From Cytophagales bacterium (lineage in GTDB: Bacteria; Bacteroidota; Bacteroidia; Cytophagales; VRUD01), in contig VRUD01000014.1 of the NCBI GenBank assembly GCA_019456305.1, positions 1-61,925 on the forward strand: a DNA stretch of 61,925 nt, in the 5' to 3' direction. Shown here in pieces: positions 17,459-26,770 of this stretch; position 1 is the first letter of the stretch, and each line of letters opens with the position of its first letter. The translations under genes were made by a program, and so were the position numbers. The notes beneath the pieces were generated by a model. The model worked only from the letters and a program-made list of their open reading frames with translations, was not told the origin of the DNA and did not search any database.

Positions 17459-19480
17459 ATGTGTGGGATCAACCTTATTATTGACAAAAGATCGAATATT
17501 GATGAGCGTTATATCATTAGAATGAATTCAGTAACCTGCCACAGAGGTCCTGATGCGACAAACTTTATTAAATCACGCTTTGCTGATTCACTTCAACAGA
17601 CCATCTATATTGGTAATAACCGCCTCAAAATAATTGACAAAAGCGATCTGGCCAACCAGCCTTTTATCTCGCCTTGCGGCAAATATATTATTTCTTTTAA
17701 CGGAGAGATCTACAATTATTTGGAATTAAAAAAGAATTTAGATGTACAATTAAAGACCACATCTGATACGGAGGTTTTATTACACCTGTTAATAAAATAC
17801 AATATTGATGCATTGCAAATGCTCAATGGAATGTTTGGAGTTATTTTCTATGATGGGTTGAAAAATGAAGTAACTATCGCCAGAGACCGCTTTGGTATGA
17901 AGCCGGTATATTATTATGAAGATGAAAATTATTTTATCTGCTCATCAGAAATACAAAGTATTTTGTCTACCAATCTGGTAAAAAAAAAACTTAACTCAAA
18001 ACAAATCCCACATTACTTAAGCTTCAAATTTGCCTGTAAACCCGAAACATTCTACCAAAATATCTATGAATTGGAAGAGGGGCATTACATAAAACAAGCC
18101 CCCCTAAATCCCCCCAAAGGGGGGACTTTGCCATCCCCTTTCCCTTTGGGCAGTGGGGTCGGGAAGTCCTCCCGAGTACTCGGGAGAGGACGATGTCCAG
18201 TGGACATCGAGCCAGCACTGCGGGAGGCAGGGGGGCTGTCATCAAAAGAGATCATAAATAAAACAGAAACTTTACTCATCAATTCAGTAGAAAAGCACCT
18301 GAGAGCTGACGTGCCTGCAGGTATTTTTCTCAGTGGAGGCGTAGATTCTACTTTACTGCTTGCCATTATCAATGAATTAGGAATTAAAAACTTTCCCTCT
18401 TTTACTATTGGAAACACAAACGATAAAGACTCGTTTGGCACCAAAGACCACTACTTTGCCGGAATTGCTGCCCAACAATACAAAAGCGATCATCACCATA
18501 TAAATATAGACAGTTCTATTATGGACTATATTGATAAATTGATCGTTTCGCTGGACCAACCAATTGCTGACGGGGCTGCTCTGCTCACATATATCTTATC
18601 GGAAGAAACAAAAAACTTTATAACTACTGTGTTATCAGGAGCCGGAGCTGATGAAATGTTTGCCGGATACAACCGGCACGCTGCCTGGTATTTCTATCTT
18701 CGAAATCGAAATAAATTGTCCCTGATCAACTCGGGGTTAAAACCTGCTTTATGTAAATTGTCACGGTGTTTACCTACGGGTTTTGATCATCCATTGAGAG
18801 AGCCTTTCAGGTTGATCAGTAAATTTATCCACCAAATAGATAAAGACCCTGGTAAAACATTTGTTAATTTTACCTCAGCAGAAGGGTTTGATACAGCCCC
18901 CCTAACAGCCCCCCTAAATCCCCCCAAAGGGGGGACTTTGCCATTCCCTTTCCCTTTGGGAAGTGGGGTGGGTAAGTCCCCCCTTTGGGGGGATTTAGGG
19001 GGGCTGCTTGAGATTAATTATTATCTCAATAAAGGGTTACAGCTTGACAGATCAAGGTATTTAATATCAGACGTTTTGGCATTAACAGATAAGATGGCAA
19101 TGCGTCATTCCCTGGAGGTGAGAATGCCATATTTAGATATGGAACTTACAGGTTTTATTAATACTATTGAGCCTGAAAAATTATTTAAACATGGTAGGAA
19201 ATGGATATTGAAAAAGATATTAAATAATAAAAATGGAAGACAATATGTAAAAAGACGTAAAGAAGGTTTTGGTATGCCTTTTGGAAGCTGGTTAAAAGAA
19301 AAAAAATGTAGGTGGGTCAGTGATACTATGTTGAAAAAAAAACATCTTATTTACCAGTACGTTGATTATAATAAAACGTGTGAAATGATCAACACTCATT
19401 TAAAAAATAAAAGAGATTATTCAACCGAACTCTGGTCTTTATTTGTACTGACAAAATGGTTGGAAAAAGAATTTAATTAA
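17459..19480 (+). CDS. asparagine synthase (glutamine-hydrolysing) with two in-frame palindromic insertions
   Basis: The start is the ATG at 17459, because Cys2 (MCGI) must be exposed as the glutaminase nucleophile; 673 aa. The N-terminal class II amidotransferase has NGEIYNY and SDTEVLL. The synthetase domain has the PP-loop SGGVDSTLLL (about residue 292). The PYLD near the C-terminus is also present (MRMPYLDMEL-like). Two repeat-coded inserts interrupt it: residues about 213-261 between the domains, and about 478-517 inside the synthetase domain, both with NPPKGGTLP and PFPLGSGVGKS. Without them the length would be near 585. The following glycosyltransferase (3 bp away) suggests a role in surface-polysaccharide or peptide modification, not bulk Asn supply. 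Whether it is active is unclear. Confidence 0.9.
   Translation: MCGINLIIDKRSNIDERYIIRMNSVTCHRGPDATNFIKSRFADSLQQTIYIGNNRLKIIDKSDLANQPFISPCGKYIISFNGEIYNYLELKKNLDVQLKTTSDTEVLLHLLIKYNIDALQMLNGMFGVIFYDGLKNEVTIARDRFGMKPVYYYEDENYFICSSEIQSILSTNLVKKKLNSKQIPHYLSFKFACKPETFYQNIYELEEGHYIKQAPLNPPKGGTLPSPFPLGSGVGKSSRVLGRGRCPVDIEPALREAGGLSSKEIINKTETLLINSVEKHLRADVPAGIFLSGGVDSTLLLAIINELGIKNFPSFTIGNTNDKDSFGTKDHYFAGIAAQQYKSDHHHINIDSSIMDYIDKLIVSLDQPIADGAALLTYILSEETKNFITTVLSGAGADEMFAGYNRHAAWYFYLRNRNKLSLINSGLKPALCKLSRCLPTGFDHPLREPFRLISKFIHQIDKDPGKTFVNFTSAEGFDTAPLTAPLNPPKGGTLPFPFPLGSGVGKSPLWGDLGGLLEINYYLNKGLQLDRSRYLISDVLALTDKMAMRHSLEVRMPYLDMELTGFINTIEPEKLFKHGRKWILKKILNNKNGRQYVKRRKEGFGMPFGSWLKEKKCRWVSDTMLKKKHLIYQYVDYNKTCEMINTHLKNKRDYSTELWSLFVLTKWLEKEFN
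18097..18241. repeat. composite palindromic insertion 1 in asparagine synthase
   Basis: It starts with a 32-bp segment (18097-18128) identical to the arm of insertion 2. The expected right arm is replaced by nested palindromes, including TCCCGAGTACTCGGGA (18170-18185) and GATGTCCAGTGGACATC. It closes with AGGGGGGCT. It is in frame over about 48 codons. Confidence 0.85.
18906..19006. repeat. 33-bp perfect inverted repeat, insertion 2 in asparagine synthase
   Basis: The arms at 18906-18938 and 18974-19006 are exact reverse complements. They begin CAGCCCCCCTAAATCCCCCC and enclose a 35-bp centre. The repeat is translated through in frame (APLNPPKGG to LWGDLGGLL). A partial extra copy of CAGCCCCCCTAA lies just before it. 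Confidence 0.92.
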
Positions 19481-19483
19481 TTT

Positions 19484-20767
19484 ATGAAGATCCTATACAT
19501 ACATCAATATTTTCGAACACCTTCTCAAGGCGGTCCTCTGCGTTCTTATTTCCTGGCGAAAACGCTGGTTAATAACGGATGTGAAGTTGAAATGGTCACT
19601 GCATATAACGGGAAAGGTTACGTATGTGAAAATATTGATGGTATAAATGTTCATTATCTGCCGGTTTATTATGATAACGGGTTAGGTTTTTTCAGCAGGA
19701 TGCTTGCCTTTATTAAATTTATTTATAAAGCATACAATGTTTCTAAATCTATCCAAAATATCAACTATTGCTATATCACCTCTACGCCCTTAACGGTAGG
19801 TGTGATCGGATTGCTGCTGAAAAAATACAGGAGAATGCCCTATTATTTTGAAGTCAGGGACTTATGGCCCGAAGCTCCCATACAAATAGGCGTTATCAAA
19901 AATAATATTATTAAAAAGTTATTGTTCAGCTTAGAAAAATATATTTATTCTAATGCTGAAAGTATAATTGCCCTTTCACCAGGTATTAAAGACAGCATAT
20001 TAAAGGTAGTGCCTGAAAAATCCGTAATAGTGATCCCAAACATGAGTGATTGCAATTTTTTTAATCCCGCCACAGGCAGGGGGCAAAAAGATGAAGGATT
20101 GGTTGATAAATACAATGTTTCAGGAAAATTTGTCATCACCTATTTTGGGGCTGTTGGCAGGGTCAATCAGCTATCTTATATGCTGGATGTTGTCAGAGTC
20201 TGCAAAGAAAAAGGATTAAATGATATTCTTTTTATTATCGCGGGGAAGGGTGCAGAAATGCAAAATATCCAAAGATCCGCTCAAAAATCAGCGCTTAACA
20301 ACCTAAAATTTTTAGAATTTCTCAATAGAGAAAATCTGAAAGAGCTATTAAATATATCTGATGCTGTCTTTATATCTTTTGTTAAAATACCTGTAATAAA
20401 AAGCAGCAGCCCCAATAAATTTTTTGATGCAATTGCCTCAGGCAGTTTGTGTATAGTAAATTTCCAGGGCTGGATAAAAGAGTTGATCGAAAATAATCAC
20501 TGTGGATTTTATTGTGACCCGGAAAAACCAGAAGAATTTATCAAGAAAATAACTCCTTTTCTACAGAATAGTGAATTGTTGTTACAAGGCAGAAATAATG
20601 CAAGGAAATTAGCTGAGTCAAAATTTTCGAGAGAAATGTTAACGAAACGATTTTTAAGATTATTTATTACCGATACCAAAATACCGATGGTTGCTAATCC
20701 CGCCTATGGCGGGATTAATAAGCTTATAGCTCCTGATTTGGTATTGCAAGCAGATGCTTCGCTGTAA
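19484..20767 (+). CDS. glycosyltransferase family 4 (WbuB-like)
   Basis: This 427-aa GT-B glycosyltransferase has the N-terminal YIHQYFRTPSQGGPLRSYFLA typical of WbuB-like enzymes (read in parts). Two Rossmann halves meet near FVITYFGAVGRVNQL. The C-terminal nucleotide-sugar site includes KSSSPNKFFDAIASG (about residues 305-319). It presumably adds a sugar to a surface glycan at the cytoplasmic face. It lies 3 bp after the asparagine synthase gene. A short insert with NPATGRGQ (about residue 190) and the C-terminal tail beyond about 404 (NPAYGGINK and after) are encoded by palindromic repeats, so the ancestral protein was probably shorter. Confidence 0.9.
   Translation: MKILYIHQYFRTPSQGGPLRSYFLAKTLVNNGCEVEMVTAYNGKGYVCENIDGINVHYLPVYYDNGLGFFSRMLAFIKFIYKAYNVSKSIQNINYCYITSTPLTVGVIGLLLKKYRRMPYYFEVRDLWPEAPIQIGVIKNNIIKKLLFSLEKYIYSNAESIIALSPGIKDSILKVVPEKSVIVIPNMSDCNFFNPATGRGQKDEGLVDKYNVSGKFVITYFGAVGRVNQLSYMLDVVRVCKEKGLNDILFIIAGKGAEMQNIQRSAQKSALNNLKFLEFLNRENLKELLNISDAVFISFVKIPVIKSSSPNKFFDAIASGSLCIVNFQGWIKELIENNHCGFYCDPEKPEEFIKKITPFLQNSELLLQGRNNARKLAESKFSREMLTKRFLRLFITDTKIPMVANPAYGGINKLIAPDLVLQADASL
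20695..20717. repeat. palindrome forming the glycosyltransferase C-terminal tail
   Basis: TAATCCCGCC (20695-20704) pairs with GGCGGGATTA (20708-20717) around a TAT centre. It is translated as NPAYGGIN near the end of the glycosyltransferase. Confidence 0.8.
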
Positions 20768-20824
20768 TACAACAAAAAATAAAAAACATTAAAACGCCTT
20801 TTATTCAAATCGTTATACGGTTGT

Positions 20825-20878
20825 CAATTATTGCATAACCATTGAATTACCACTGAATTACCATTGAATTACTACATT
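20825..20878. repeat. degenerate tandem repeat near the gldB 3' end
   Basis: Three or more units of ACCATTGAATT or ACCACTGAATT are followed by ACTACA. They match in complement the GGTAATTCAAT units at 9531-9606. They overlap the last codons of the minus-strand gldB-like gene. Confidence 0.6.
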
Positions 20879-21951
20879 CTGCCCGGCTTATACTTTGACA
20901 ACGTAAAGATTTTTTGTGCATCTGTATCTTCCATTAAATCCTGCAAAGTCACATCTGTATTTTGGATCATATATTTTTTTATAATTTCCCAACCCAGCCA
21001 CCTGCCAATTCTGCCAGGGCATACCTTTCCGATTTCAGCCGTATATGGCCTTTCACCTGTATATTTTGTAATTATCATCGGATTGGTTTGGTATAATAAT
21101 TCTCTTTTGATAAAATGTGTCCAGATAATATCCTGGATTTCATAACAATCACTTAACTCCCGGCTGGTATAACCAATGATAATACTATCTTCAATACAGG
21201 GAAGTATTTGTTTTGTAAAATAATATAATTTACCATAATATATCATTGCTGCTAACAGCGTTGAATTTAAAAAGTCTGTTTTATTGTAGCTTTTTGAGAT
21301 TGACATCACGCTATAAGGTACAATATATTCTTTGGTAAACCTTCTTACAATATATTCATAGAATCCTTGTTCGGTCGGTGGCCTCCATCTCGCCTGTTCC
21401 CCAAGGAAATAATCTATCCCGATAATTATTACGCTATCAGAAACAAAGAGATCATTGGTGGGAATATTGATCTGTAACCCTGCTAATCCGAAACCGGTAA
21501 CAACCGTGTATATTTCAGGTGTAAAAAAATCAGGGTAATAATATTTTACATTTTTAAAAACGCTTTCAAAATCTTTTTTCAGTTCTGAAAAATCACCGAA
21601 AACTTCCTGGCATTCCTGGTATAAGGTGTCAAGATATTCGTTAGTGATGAGTATTTCAATATTATTGATCAATATAGAATCATGGGGATAGGATGATCTT
21701 TTTAGGTATTTTTCTGAAAACCAGGAATTTTCATCCAAAAAAGATACGATCTCATCGTTCGATTTGAGGTTAAACATCTCCTGCTCAAGCCGATTAACAT
21801 GAACTTCAATGCCAATACCTGATACATCAGGCCCCTTGTCACATTCGCTGCTGCATGCATATAGGGTTGAAACCAAAAGCACAAAGCTCCCCGGGTAACC
21901 CGGGAGCATATTGCGAATAGCGCGTAATAAAAAAAATAGTGATCGCTTCAT
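20872..21951 (-). CDS. gldB: gliding-motility lipoprotein GldB-like
   Basis: This 359-aa lipoprotein has a lipobox near residues 30-33 (LYAC). The body matches GldB: an N-terminal acidic region with EVHVNRLEQEMF, the DYFLGEQARW motif in the middle and the C-terminal GRIGRWLGWEIIKKYM. GldB is needed for gliding and T9SS function in Flavobacterium-type cells and sits in the envelope. The signal peptide is abnormally long because residues about 11-22 (AIRNMLPGYPGS) come from a palindromic insert at 21886-21907. It is convergent with the glycosyltransferase gene. Confidence 0.85.
   Translation of the reverse strand: MKRSLFFLLRAIRNMLPGYPGSFVLLVSTLYACSSECDKGPDVSGIGIEVHVNRLEQEMFNLKSNDEIVSFLDENSWFSEKYLKRSSYPHDSILINNIEILITNEYLDTLYQECQEVFGDFSELKKDFESVFKNVKYYYPDFFTPEIYTVVTGFGLAGLQINIPTNDLFVSDSVIIIGIDYFLGEQARWRPPTEQGFYEYIVRRFTKEYIVPYSVMSISKSYNKTDFLNSTLLAAMIYYGKLYYFTKQILPCIEDSIIIGYTSRELSDCYEIQDIIWTHFIKRELLYQTNPMIITKYTGERPYTAEIGKVCPGRIGRWLGWEIIKKYMIQNTDVTLQDLMEDTDAQKIFTLSKYKPGRM
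21886..21907. repeat. palindrome in the GldB signal peptide
   Basis: GCTCCCCGGGTAACCCGGGAGC is near-perfectly self-complementary. It is translated in frame within the lipoprotein signal sequence of the GldB-like protein. Confidence 0.75.
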
Positions 21952-22335
21952 TTCTTTAGCGTTTAAGGGTTACCCCGCACATAAATTTTTTAATTAAATG
22001 TGTTAATTTATAATTTATATTCTATAACTTTGTCCCGTTGCTGGAAGCAGGTATAACAGGTTAGCGACAAATTGCAAAGATGCTAAATTTTTTTCAAGAC
22101 TTCACTTGAAAAAAAGCCTTTCGGGGAATACCAATAAAAAATGCTAATATACTAATGAATACTAATGATACTAATAGAAAAGAAATGTATACTAAGAAGC
22201 AGAATAAAAATATTCGTATCATTAGTATAAATTCGTATATTAGCATTATACCCTCTATAGAATAATAAACAAAGAGCGGAGTCTTGAAAAAAAAATTAGA
22301 GCTTCAAAATCCAAAATTGATAACATAATTATACA
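21952..22335. repeat. gene-free gap with a long hairpin
   Basis: The left arm 22137-22178 (ATGCTAATATACTAATGAAT and following units) and the right arm 22218-22253 (GTATCATTAGTATAAATTCG, then TATATTAGCAT) form an imperfect hairpin. The same ATGCTAATATA motif is at 11422-11436 and, inverted, at 57700-57715. Promoters for both flanking genes must also lie here. Confidence 0.6.
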
Positions 22336-22758
22336 ATGGAAGAATTAATAAAATTGAGAAATTACGTCAAATCAGGAAATTATAACGGTGCATTATTACT
22401 AATTGAAGAATTAGAAGAAATGAGTTTGAGCGACAAAATAAATAAAATCTGCAGTTTTTCAATTAATTTACTGAACCATTTGATCAAACAACAAGCTGAA
22501 AAAAAAACAACACGTTCATGGGAAGCATCAATTGACTTTTCAGTCTTTCAGATAAAAAGGACGAACAAACGTTATAAAGCAAAAGGCTTTTATGTAAGTA
22601 AGGTAGTGCTCAGGAATATTTTGAAAGACGCGTTTCCTTTGGCTGTAAAAGAAGCAGCATTAGAAGTTTTTGAAGGTAAATACTTAGAAAATGAATTGGA
22701 AGATTTGATAGATAAAAATCAGATCATTCAGAAAGCCTTAACGCTCATTACAAATTAA
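22336..22758 (+). CDS. DUF29-like helical protein
   Basis: This is a 140-aa, all-helical, soluble protein. The layout of an LLIEELEEMSLSDKINKI helix, an LLNHLIKQQAEKK helix and then TRSWEASI resembles DUF29 proteins, which are best known from cyanobacteria and have no established function. The assignment is from pattern memory. It lies 14 bp before an outer-membrane barrel gene, so the two may share a transcript. Confidence 0.55.
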   Translation: MEELIKLRNYVKSGNYNGALLLIEELEEMSLSDKINKICSFSINLLNHLIKQQAEKKTTRSWEASIDFSVFQIKRTNKRYKAKGFYVSKVVLRNILKDAFPLAVKEAALEVFEGKYLENELEDLIDKNQIIQKALTLITN

Positions 22759-22772
22759 AAATTGAATAAACT

Positions 22773-23537
22773 ATGAAAAAGTTATTATTATTTATCGTAT
22801 TAGGATTAATATCCGCTACAGCATTTAGCCAGCAAAAATACAAAATCGGGCTGAAGGCAACTCCTTTAATGTTTGCCTGGAACAGGGTGGTTGATCCAAG
22901 TGAAGAACCCAAAAAACAAAAAGGCCTACATCCAAGATTCGGAGCAGGCGTTTTTTTTGATTACTTTTTTATTGGGCAAAATTATGCTTTCAGCACGGGA
23001 GTGACTTATGCTATTAAAGGGGGTAATATTGAATATCTTTGGGTAGATAAAAATAAACGATTTATGGTGGAAGATAAAAATATAAAAGAAGGAGGTATAA
23101 AAATTACTAGATTTGTATTACAATATATTGAGATCCCTGTTTCAGTTAAGCTTTATACAAATGAAATTAGTACAGATATGAAACTTTATTTCCAGGTTGG
23201 GATATCAGGCAATATTCTTATATCGGCTAGAGTTGATAATGAAAAATCTATTTTGAGGTATGATTCATTAAAAACCGGTACAGATTCCACCAGTTCATTC
23301 AAATTAACAAAGAATTTTTTTCCAATAGAAGCCTCTCTTGTTTTTTCAACTGGTATTGAGCTGCAAATGGGAGAAAATACCTATTTTTTTACCGGTTTTA
23401 CGTTTAATCACGGCTTGACCAGTATAGATAGATTTTTTAAGAAATCACCAGATGAGGATGGATATGGTGGACATGATATTGATGGTTTTGTGTTGAAAAA
23501 TAGTTATTTTGGTATTGATGTGGGGTTGAAGTTTTAA
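22773..23537 (+). CDS. PorT-like outer-membrane beta-barrel protein
   Basis: This 254-aa protein has a clear signal peptide (MKKLLLFIVLGLISATAFSQ). Amphipathic strands follow: FGAGVFFDYFF, YAFSTGVTYAIKGGN, IEIPVSVKLY, and a final YFGIDVGLKF ending in Phe. This is the outer membrane protein beta-barrel family typical of Bacteroidota. The cargo or partner is unknown. Confidence 0.8.
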   Translation: MKKLLLFIVLGLISATAFSQQKYKIGLKATPLMFAWNRVVDPSEEPKKQKGLHPRFGAGVFFDYFFIGQNYAFSTGVTYAIKGGNIEYLWVDKNKRFMVEDKNIKEGGIKITRFVLQYIEIPVSVKLYTNEISTDMKLYFQVGISGNILISARVDNEKSILRYDSLKTGTDSTSSFKLTKNFFPIEASLVFSTGIELQMGENTYFFTGFTFNHGLTSIDRFFKKSPDEDGYGGHDIDGFVLKNSYFGIDVGLKF

Positions 23538-23596
23538 GATATTATTTGTATAAATGAACAAAGAAATAACAGATAAAATCTTAAAAAAATAACGTT

Positions 23597-23716
23597 ATGA
23601 TCTATGCAATTATTTTGGGTGTTCTTCTAATTGGTTATATTAGTGCACTGTTTATAATTACTATTATATACGACATGGAAGATAGAAAAACATCCAAGAA
23701 ACAAGATGTTATTTAG
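23597..23716 (+). CDS. 39-aa single-pass membrane micro-protein
   Basis: A complete small frame codes MIYAIILGVLLIGYISALFI plus a charged tail (MEDRKTSKKQDVI). One membrane helix followed by a basic tail matches the second members of the small membrane-protein pairs at 35 kb, 42.6 kb and 43.7 kb. A larger partner is not seen immediately upstream. Moderate confidence because it is short. Confidence 0.45.
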   Translation: MIYAIILGVLLIGYISALFIITIIYDMEDRKTSKKQDVI

Positions 23717-23737
23717 CAATTGCAAAAAACTTTCAAC

Positions 23738-24118
23738 ATGAACCACTATCTCACAAAGGCGCAGAAGTTATACGCTTTATCAAAAAAGGAACTGAACAAT
23801 GCAAAACATTCCAACGATGATGAGATTGCCCGCGATGCTGCCGGTAAAGCATGGATTGCAACTACCGATGGCTTTCTCGGATTTTTGCTGACAAACAGTG
23901 TTAAAGAGAAAGACTTTCCAAAGAGTGAACGCAGTCGCCAGAATTTATTAGCCCGATACGGTAATGAAAAAATGCGACAATTGTATGGGCGTATTGTGGG
24001 AGATATTCATCAGAGAGCTTATTATGAAGGAATAATAAATTACACATTTCTTTTTGAAGCATTTTCTGATGTCAAAAAATTTATTCACCGTTGTAGAACG
24101 GGGGCTAAATCCGCCTAA
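23738..24118 (+). CDS. small helical protein (DUF5618/HEPN-like)
   Basis: The ATG at 23738 is preferred over a TTG at 23720, giving 126 aa. It is all-helical with AQKLYALSKKELNNA, KAWIATTDGFLGFLL and YEGIINYTFLFEAFSDVKKFI. It resembles small HEPN-like DUF5618 proteins of Bacteroidota. No catalytic RxxxxH motif is obvious. The last residues (TGAKSA) run into a palindrome, TCCGCCTAAGGCGGA (24110-24124), which supplies the stop region. Confidence 0.55.
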   Translation: MNHYLTKAQKLYALSKKELNNAKHSNDDEIARDAAGKAWIATTDGFLGFLLTNSVKEKDFPKSERSRQNLLARYGNEKMRQLYGRIVGDIHQRAYYEGIINYTFLFEAFSDVKKFIHRCRTGAKSA

Positions 24119-24124
24119 GGCGGA
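24110..24124. repeat. palindrome at the end of the small helical gene
   Basis: TCCGCCTAAGGCGGA is a perfect palindrome apart from its centre base. The stop codon TAA lies at its centre. Confidence 0.7.
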
Positions 24125-24206
24125 CTCCGTATTTTTTAGTGTTGTCAATTCTTCCGACTTGACGATTCATTTGTTTTTATTGATGTGGGGTTGAAGTTTT
24201 AAGATA

Positions 24207-26492
24207 TTATTTAGCAATAAACAAAAAATCACTTCCCGGTTCATTGCTTCCAAATTCCCCCGCCCGTGGTTCAGGAGTAACCTTCTCAATGTAAGTAATA
24301 ATTTCTCCTAAAGTTAATATCCCATCTACACCTCCATAACTTCGCAAAGCCTCCAGAAACCTGCGTACAAATGGTGAGTGATGCCCCGGCCTGCCATCGG
24401 GCACGTATTCTTTGCCACCGGAGGTAATATATCTTCGTGTTTTATATTGCAGTTTACGTTTAATGAATTTTTGCTTGTCAATATCACTGTACAGATCAAT
24501 TCCCCTGGTGGCAATTAATGGGTCAAAGGTGCCTCCAAAGCAAACGTCCAGCATGAGGAAAATATGTTTGCAGGGAATGTTGTTGACTATGGTTCGCAAA
24601 TTTGAATGAGAAAGATAGCTTTCCTTAATTTCATCATTTGCCTTAGAATCTTTATTTACAAGATAGCCTTCACTAAAAATATCGTCATATACACCATGCC
24701 CGGCTACAAAGATAAATAACTGGTCATTATCATTATATGACATCGTAGCATATTCTCTGAGCTTGCCGAGTATACCGGCACGCGTAGGATTAAGAACCGT
24801 AGAGATCCGAAAACCATAACTTTGCTCCAATTCTTTAGAAACTGCATTGGCGTCAAAAACCGGATTTGTCAGATTCTGGATGTTTTCATATTCATTGGTA
24901 GCAAACAACAAGGCATAATCTGTACCACGCAGATTACCGGGCTCCTCTTCAATGATGACACCCTTTACTTTTCTCTCAACCGTAAACTTTTCTTCTGCTA
25001 TATTATCCTTCATATCCACTGCTTTCACTACTACTGTGTTGTCGCCATAAGCCAGGCGAATCTGCCCGGTAAAGCTCCCATCGCTTTTCATTTCAACCTC
25101 AAGCCCATTAACAGTTAATTCAAATATACCTTTTGCTGATGTAACTTTTCCTTTCACGGTGATCAATTTATCGGTATGTATCAGCTTATTGCCTCTCCTG
25201 ATCTTTGGTTCTATGATACTTATTTGAGGTTTTATGACTACAGAAGTTGTATGGATATTCTGTTCTTTGGAAACGTAACCGGTCTTGCCTTCCACTAGAT
25301 CAACCCTTACATGGGCGCTGTTTATCCACACCTCATCTTTGTTGTAAACGAAAAATTTGTAATCACCGGATTCCTCAAAGCTATACTTAAAGTAAGTATA
25401 TACCCAATGTGTTTCTATGTCAAAACGCCTGGTTTCAACAAATTCTGAATAGTAGGAATCTTTTTTCTTATAAATATCAATAATGAGTTGCTTTGTCTTA
25501 AATTCAACTTTATTATCTATCAAACAATAAATATTGCCATCTTTACTGATCTCCCACACTTTAGCGGGCTTGATGGGCAACCCATTTTTATCAATATCCT
25601 CGCAAAAAGTTAACACTGATGAGACATAGTGATCAGATGTTAATTTGCCGGTATTAGAATAATCTAACTTTTTGCCAACGCCATCTTTGGAGTTAATGGT
25701 AACATATTCTGTATTGATCCAAGCTTCACCTTTATTATATACATTAAATTTGTATTCCCCTGACTCATCAAAGGTATATTTGAAAAAAACAGAATTTTTA
25801 TCAGGTTCAATATCTATATATTTGGTATCTACAAATTTTGAATAATCAGTACCTTCTTTTTTAAAAACATCTACGATCAATTGACTGGTTTTTAGCGGGG
25901 CTTTATTATCTACCTTACAAAATACGGAGCAGCCATTTTTACCCAAATTCCACTTTTTGGCAGGTTTAAAGCATTTACCTTTTTTATCTACCCCTTCACA
26001 AAAAGTTAATGCAGATGAAACATAATAATCGGTGGAAACAACTTCGCTTTGATCATTGGTATCAGCATATTCGTATTGAAAATCTGCTTGTGATCCTTCG
26101 GATAATTTTATGGTTACATAATCTCTATCCAGTTCCTTTTCATTTGCATCAAGGAAAGTTATCCTATACTCCCCAGCTTCTGTAAATTGATAATCATACA
26201 AAGCCCAGTTTTTCTTACTCTCTAAAGTAATTGAACGGGTATCATATTGATCGTATTTAGTACCTGAAAGTTTATTTATTGATAAGCTTAATTTTGATGT
26301 GATAATGTTATCGCTGCCATTGTTGTAGAGAATATACACGTATCCGCCCGTAGGTTTGATAGTCCAGGTATTTGATTTTCCTATAGGTTCCCCCTCTTCA
26401 GTATAATTGCTGCAGAAATAGACTTTTTGAGAAAAGGCCGGGAGAAATGTAAGGCTTAATACTAAAATTAAGACGAATTTAGTTGAGGTCAT
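24207..26492 (-). CDS. secreted caspase-like (C14) peptidase with three N-terminal repeats
   Basis: The ATG at 26492 gives a clean signal peptide (MTSTKFVLILVLSLTFLPAFSQ); an upstream start at 26573 would add an unlikely hydrophobic leader. The protein is 761 aa. Three tandem beta-rich units of about 120 aa follow, each with FCEGVDKxGK-like, CKVDNK and EYKFxVYNKxE segments. Next comes a short Ig-like region (FELTVNGLEVEMKSDGSFTG). The C-terminal caspase domain has the dyad AGHGVYDD (His) and MLDVCFGGTFD (Cys). It probably cleaves after specific residues in the periplasm or on the surface. A link to defence is not supported by neighbours. Confidence 0.85.
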   Translation of the reverse strand: MTSTKFVLILVLSLTFLPAFSQKVYFCSNYTEEGEPIGKSNTWTIKPTGGYVYILYNNGSDNIITSKLSLSINKLSGTKYDQYDTRSITLESKKNWALYDYQFTEAGEYRITFLDANEKELDRDYVTIKLSEGSQADFQYEYADTNDQSEVVSTDYYVSSALTFCEGVDKKGKCFKPAKKWNLGKNGCSVFCKVDNKAPLKTSQLIVDVFKKEGTDYSKFVDTKYIDIEPDKNSVFFKYTFDESGEYKFNVYNKGEAWINTEYVTINSKDGVGKKLDYSNTGKLTSDHYVSSVLTFCEDIDKNGLPIKPAKVWEISKDGNIYCLIDNKVEFKTKQLIIDIYKKKDSYYSEFVETRRFDIETHWVYTYFKYSFEESGDYKFFVYNKDEVWINSAHVRVDLVEGKTGYVSKEQNIHTTSVVIKPQISIIEPKIRRGNKLIHTDKLITVKGKVTSAKGIFELTVNGLEVEMKSDGSFTGQIRLAYGDNTVVVKAVDMKDNIAEEKFTVERKVKGVIIEEEPGNLRGTDYALLFATNEYENIQNLTNPVFDANAVSKELEQSYGFRISTVLNPTRAGILGKLREYATMSYNDNDQLFIFVAGHGVYDDIFSEGYLVNKDSKANDEIKESYLSHSNLRTIVNNIPCKHIFLMLDVCFGGTFDPLIATRGIDLYSDIDKQKFIKRKLQYKTRRYITSGGKEYVPDGRPGHHSPFVRRFLEALRSYGGVDGILTLGEIITYIEKVTPEPRAGEFGSNEPGSDFLFIAK

Positions 26493-26724
26493 GATTTTTT
26501 TAAAATGAAATACAAAAATTAAAATAGAACAGAAAAGGATTGAACATAAGTAAAGAAAATATTTAATATGCAAGAAAAAATCAATTTTAGTTATATTTGC
26601 TGTTATTATTTTTTGATTAGGTGTCGGACACCTTTAATTCATTGAGTATCAAATATTTTTAGTCAAGTTTCTAAATCCAGTTGCCATATTGTTATAATGG
26701 TTTGATTGTTATTTTCTTTTTTGC

Positions 26725-26740
26725 TCCCGAGTACTCGGGA
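26725..26740. repeat. 16-bp palindrome TCCCGAGTACTCGGGA
   Basis: This is an exact copy of the palindrome also present at 18170-18185 and 61610-61625, with one mismatch at 60371-60386. Here it lies between genes, 31 bp past the stop of the T9SS repeat protein. Confidence 0.9.
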
Positions 26741-26770
26741 TGGACTGCCGACTTCCGACTGCTTTTACAA

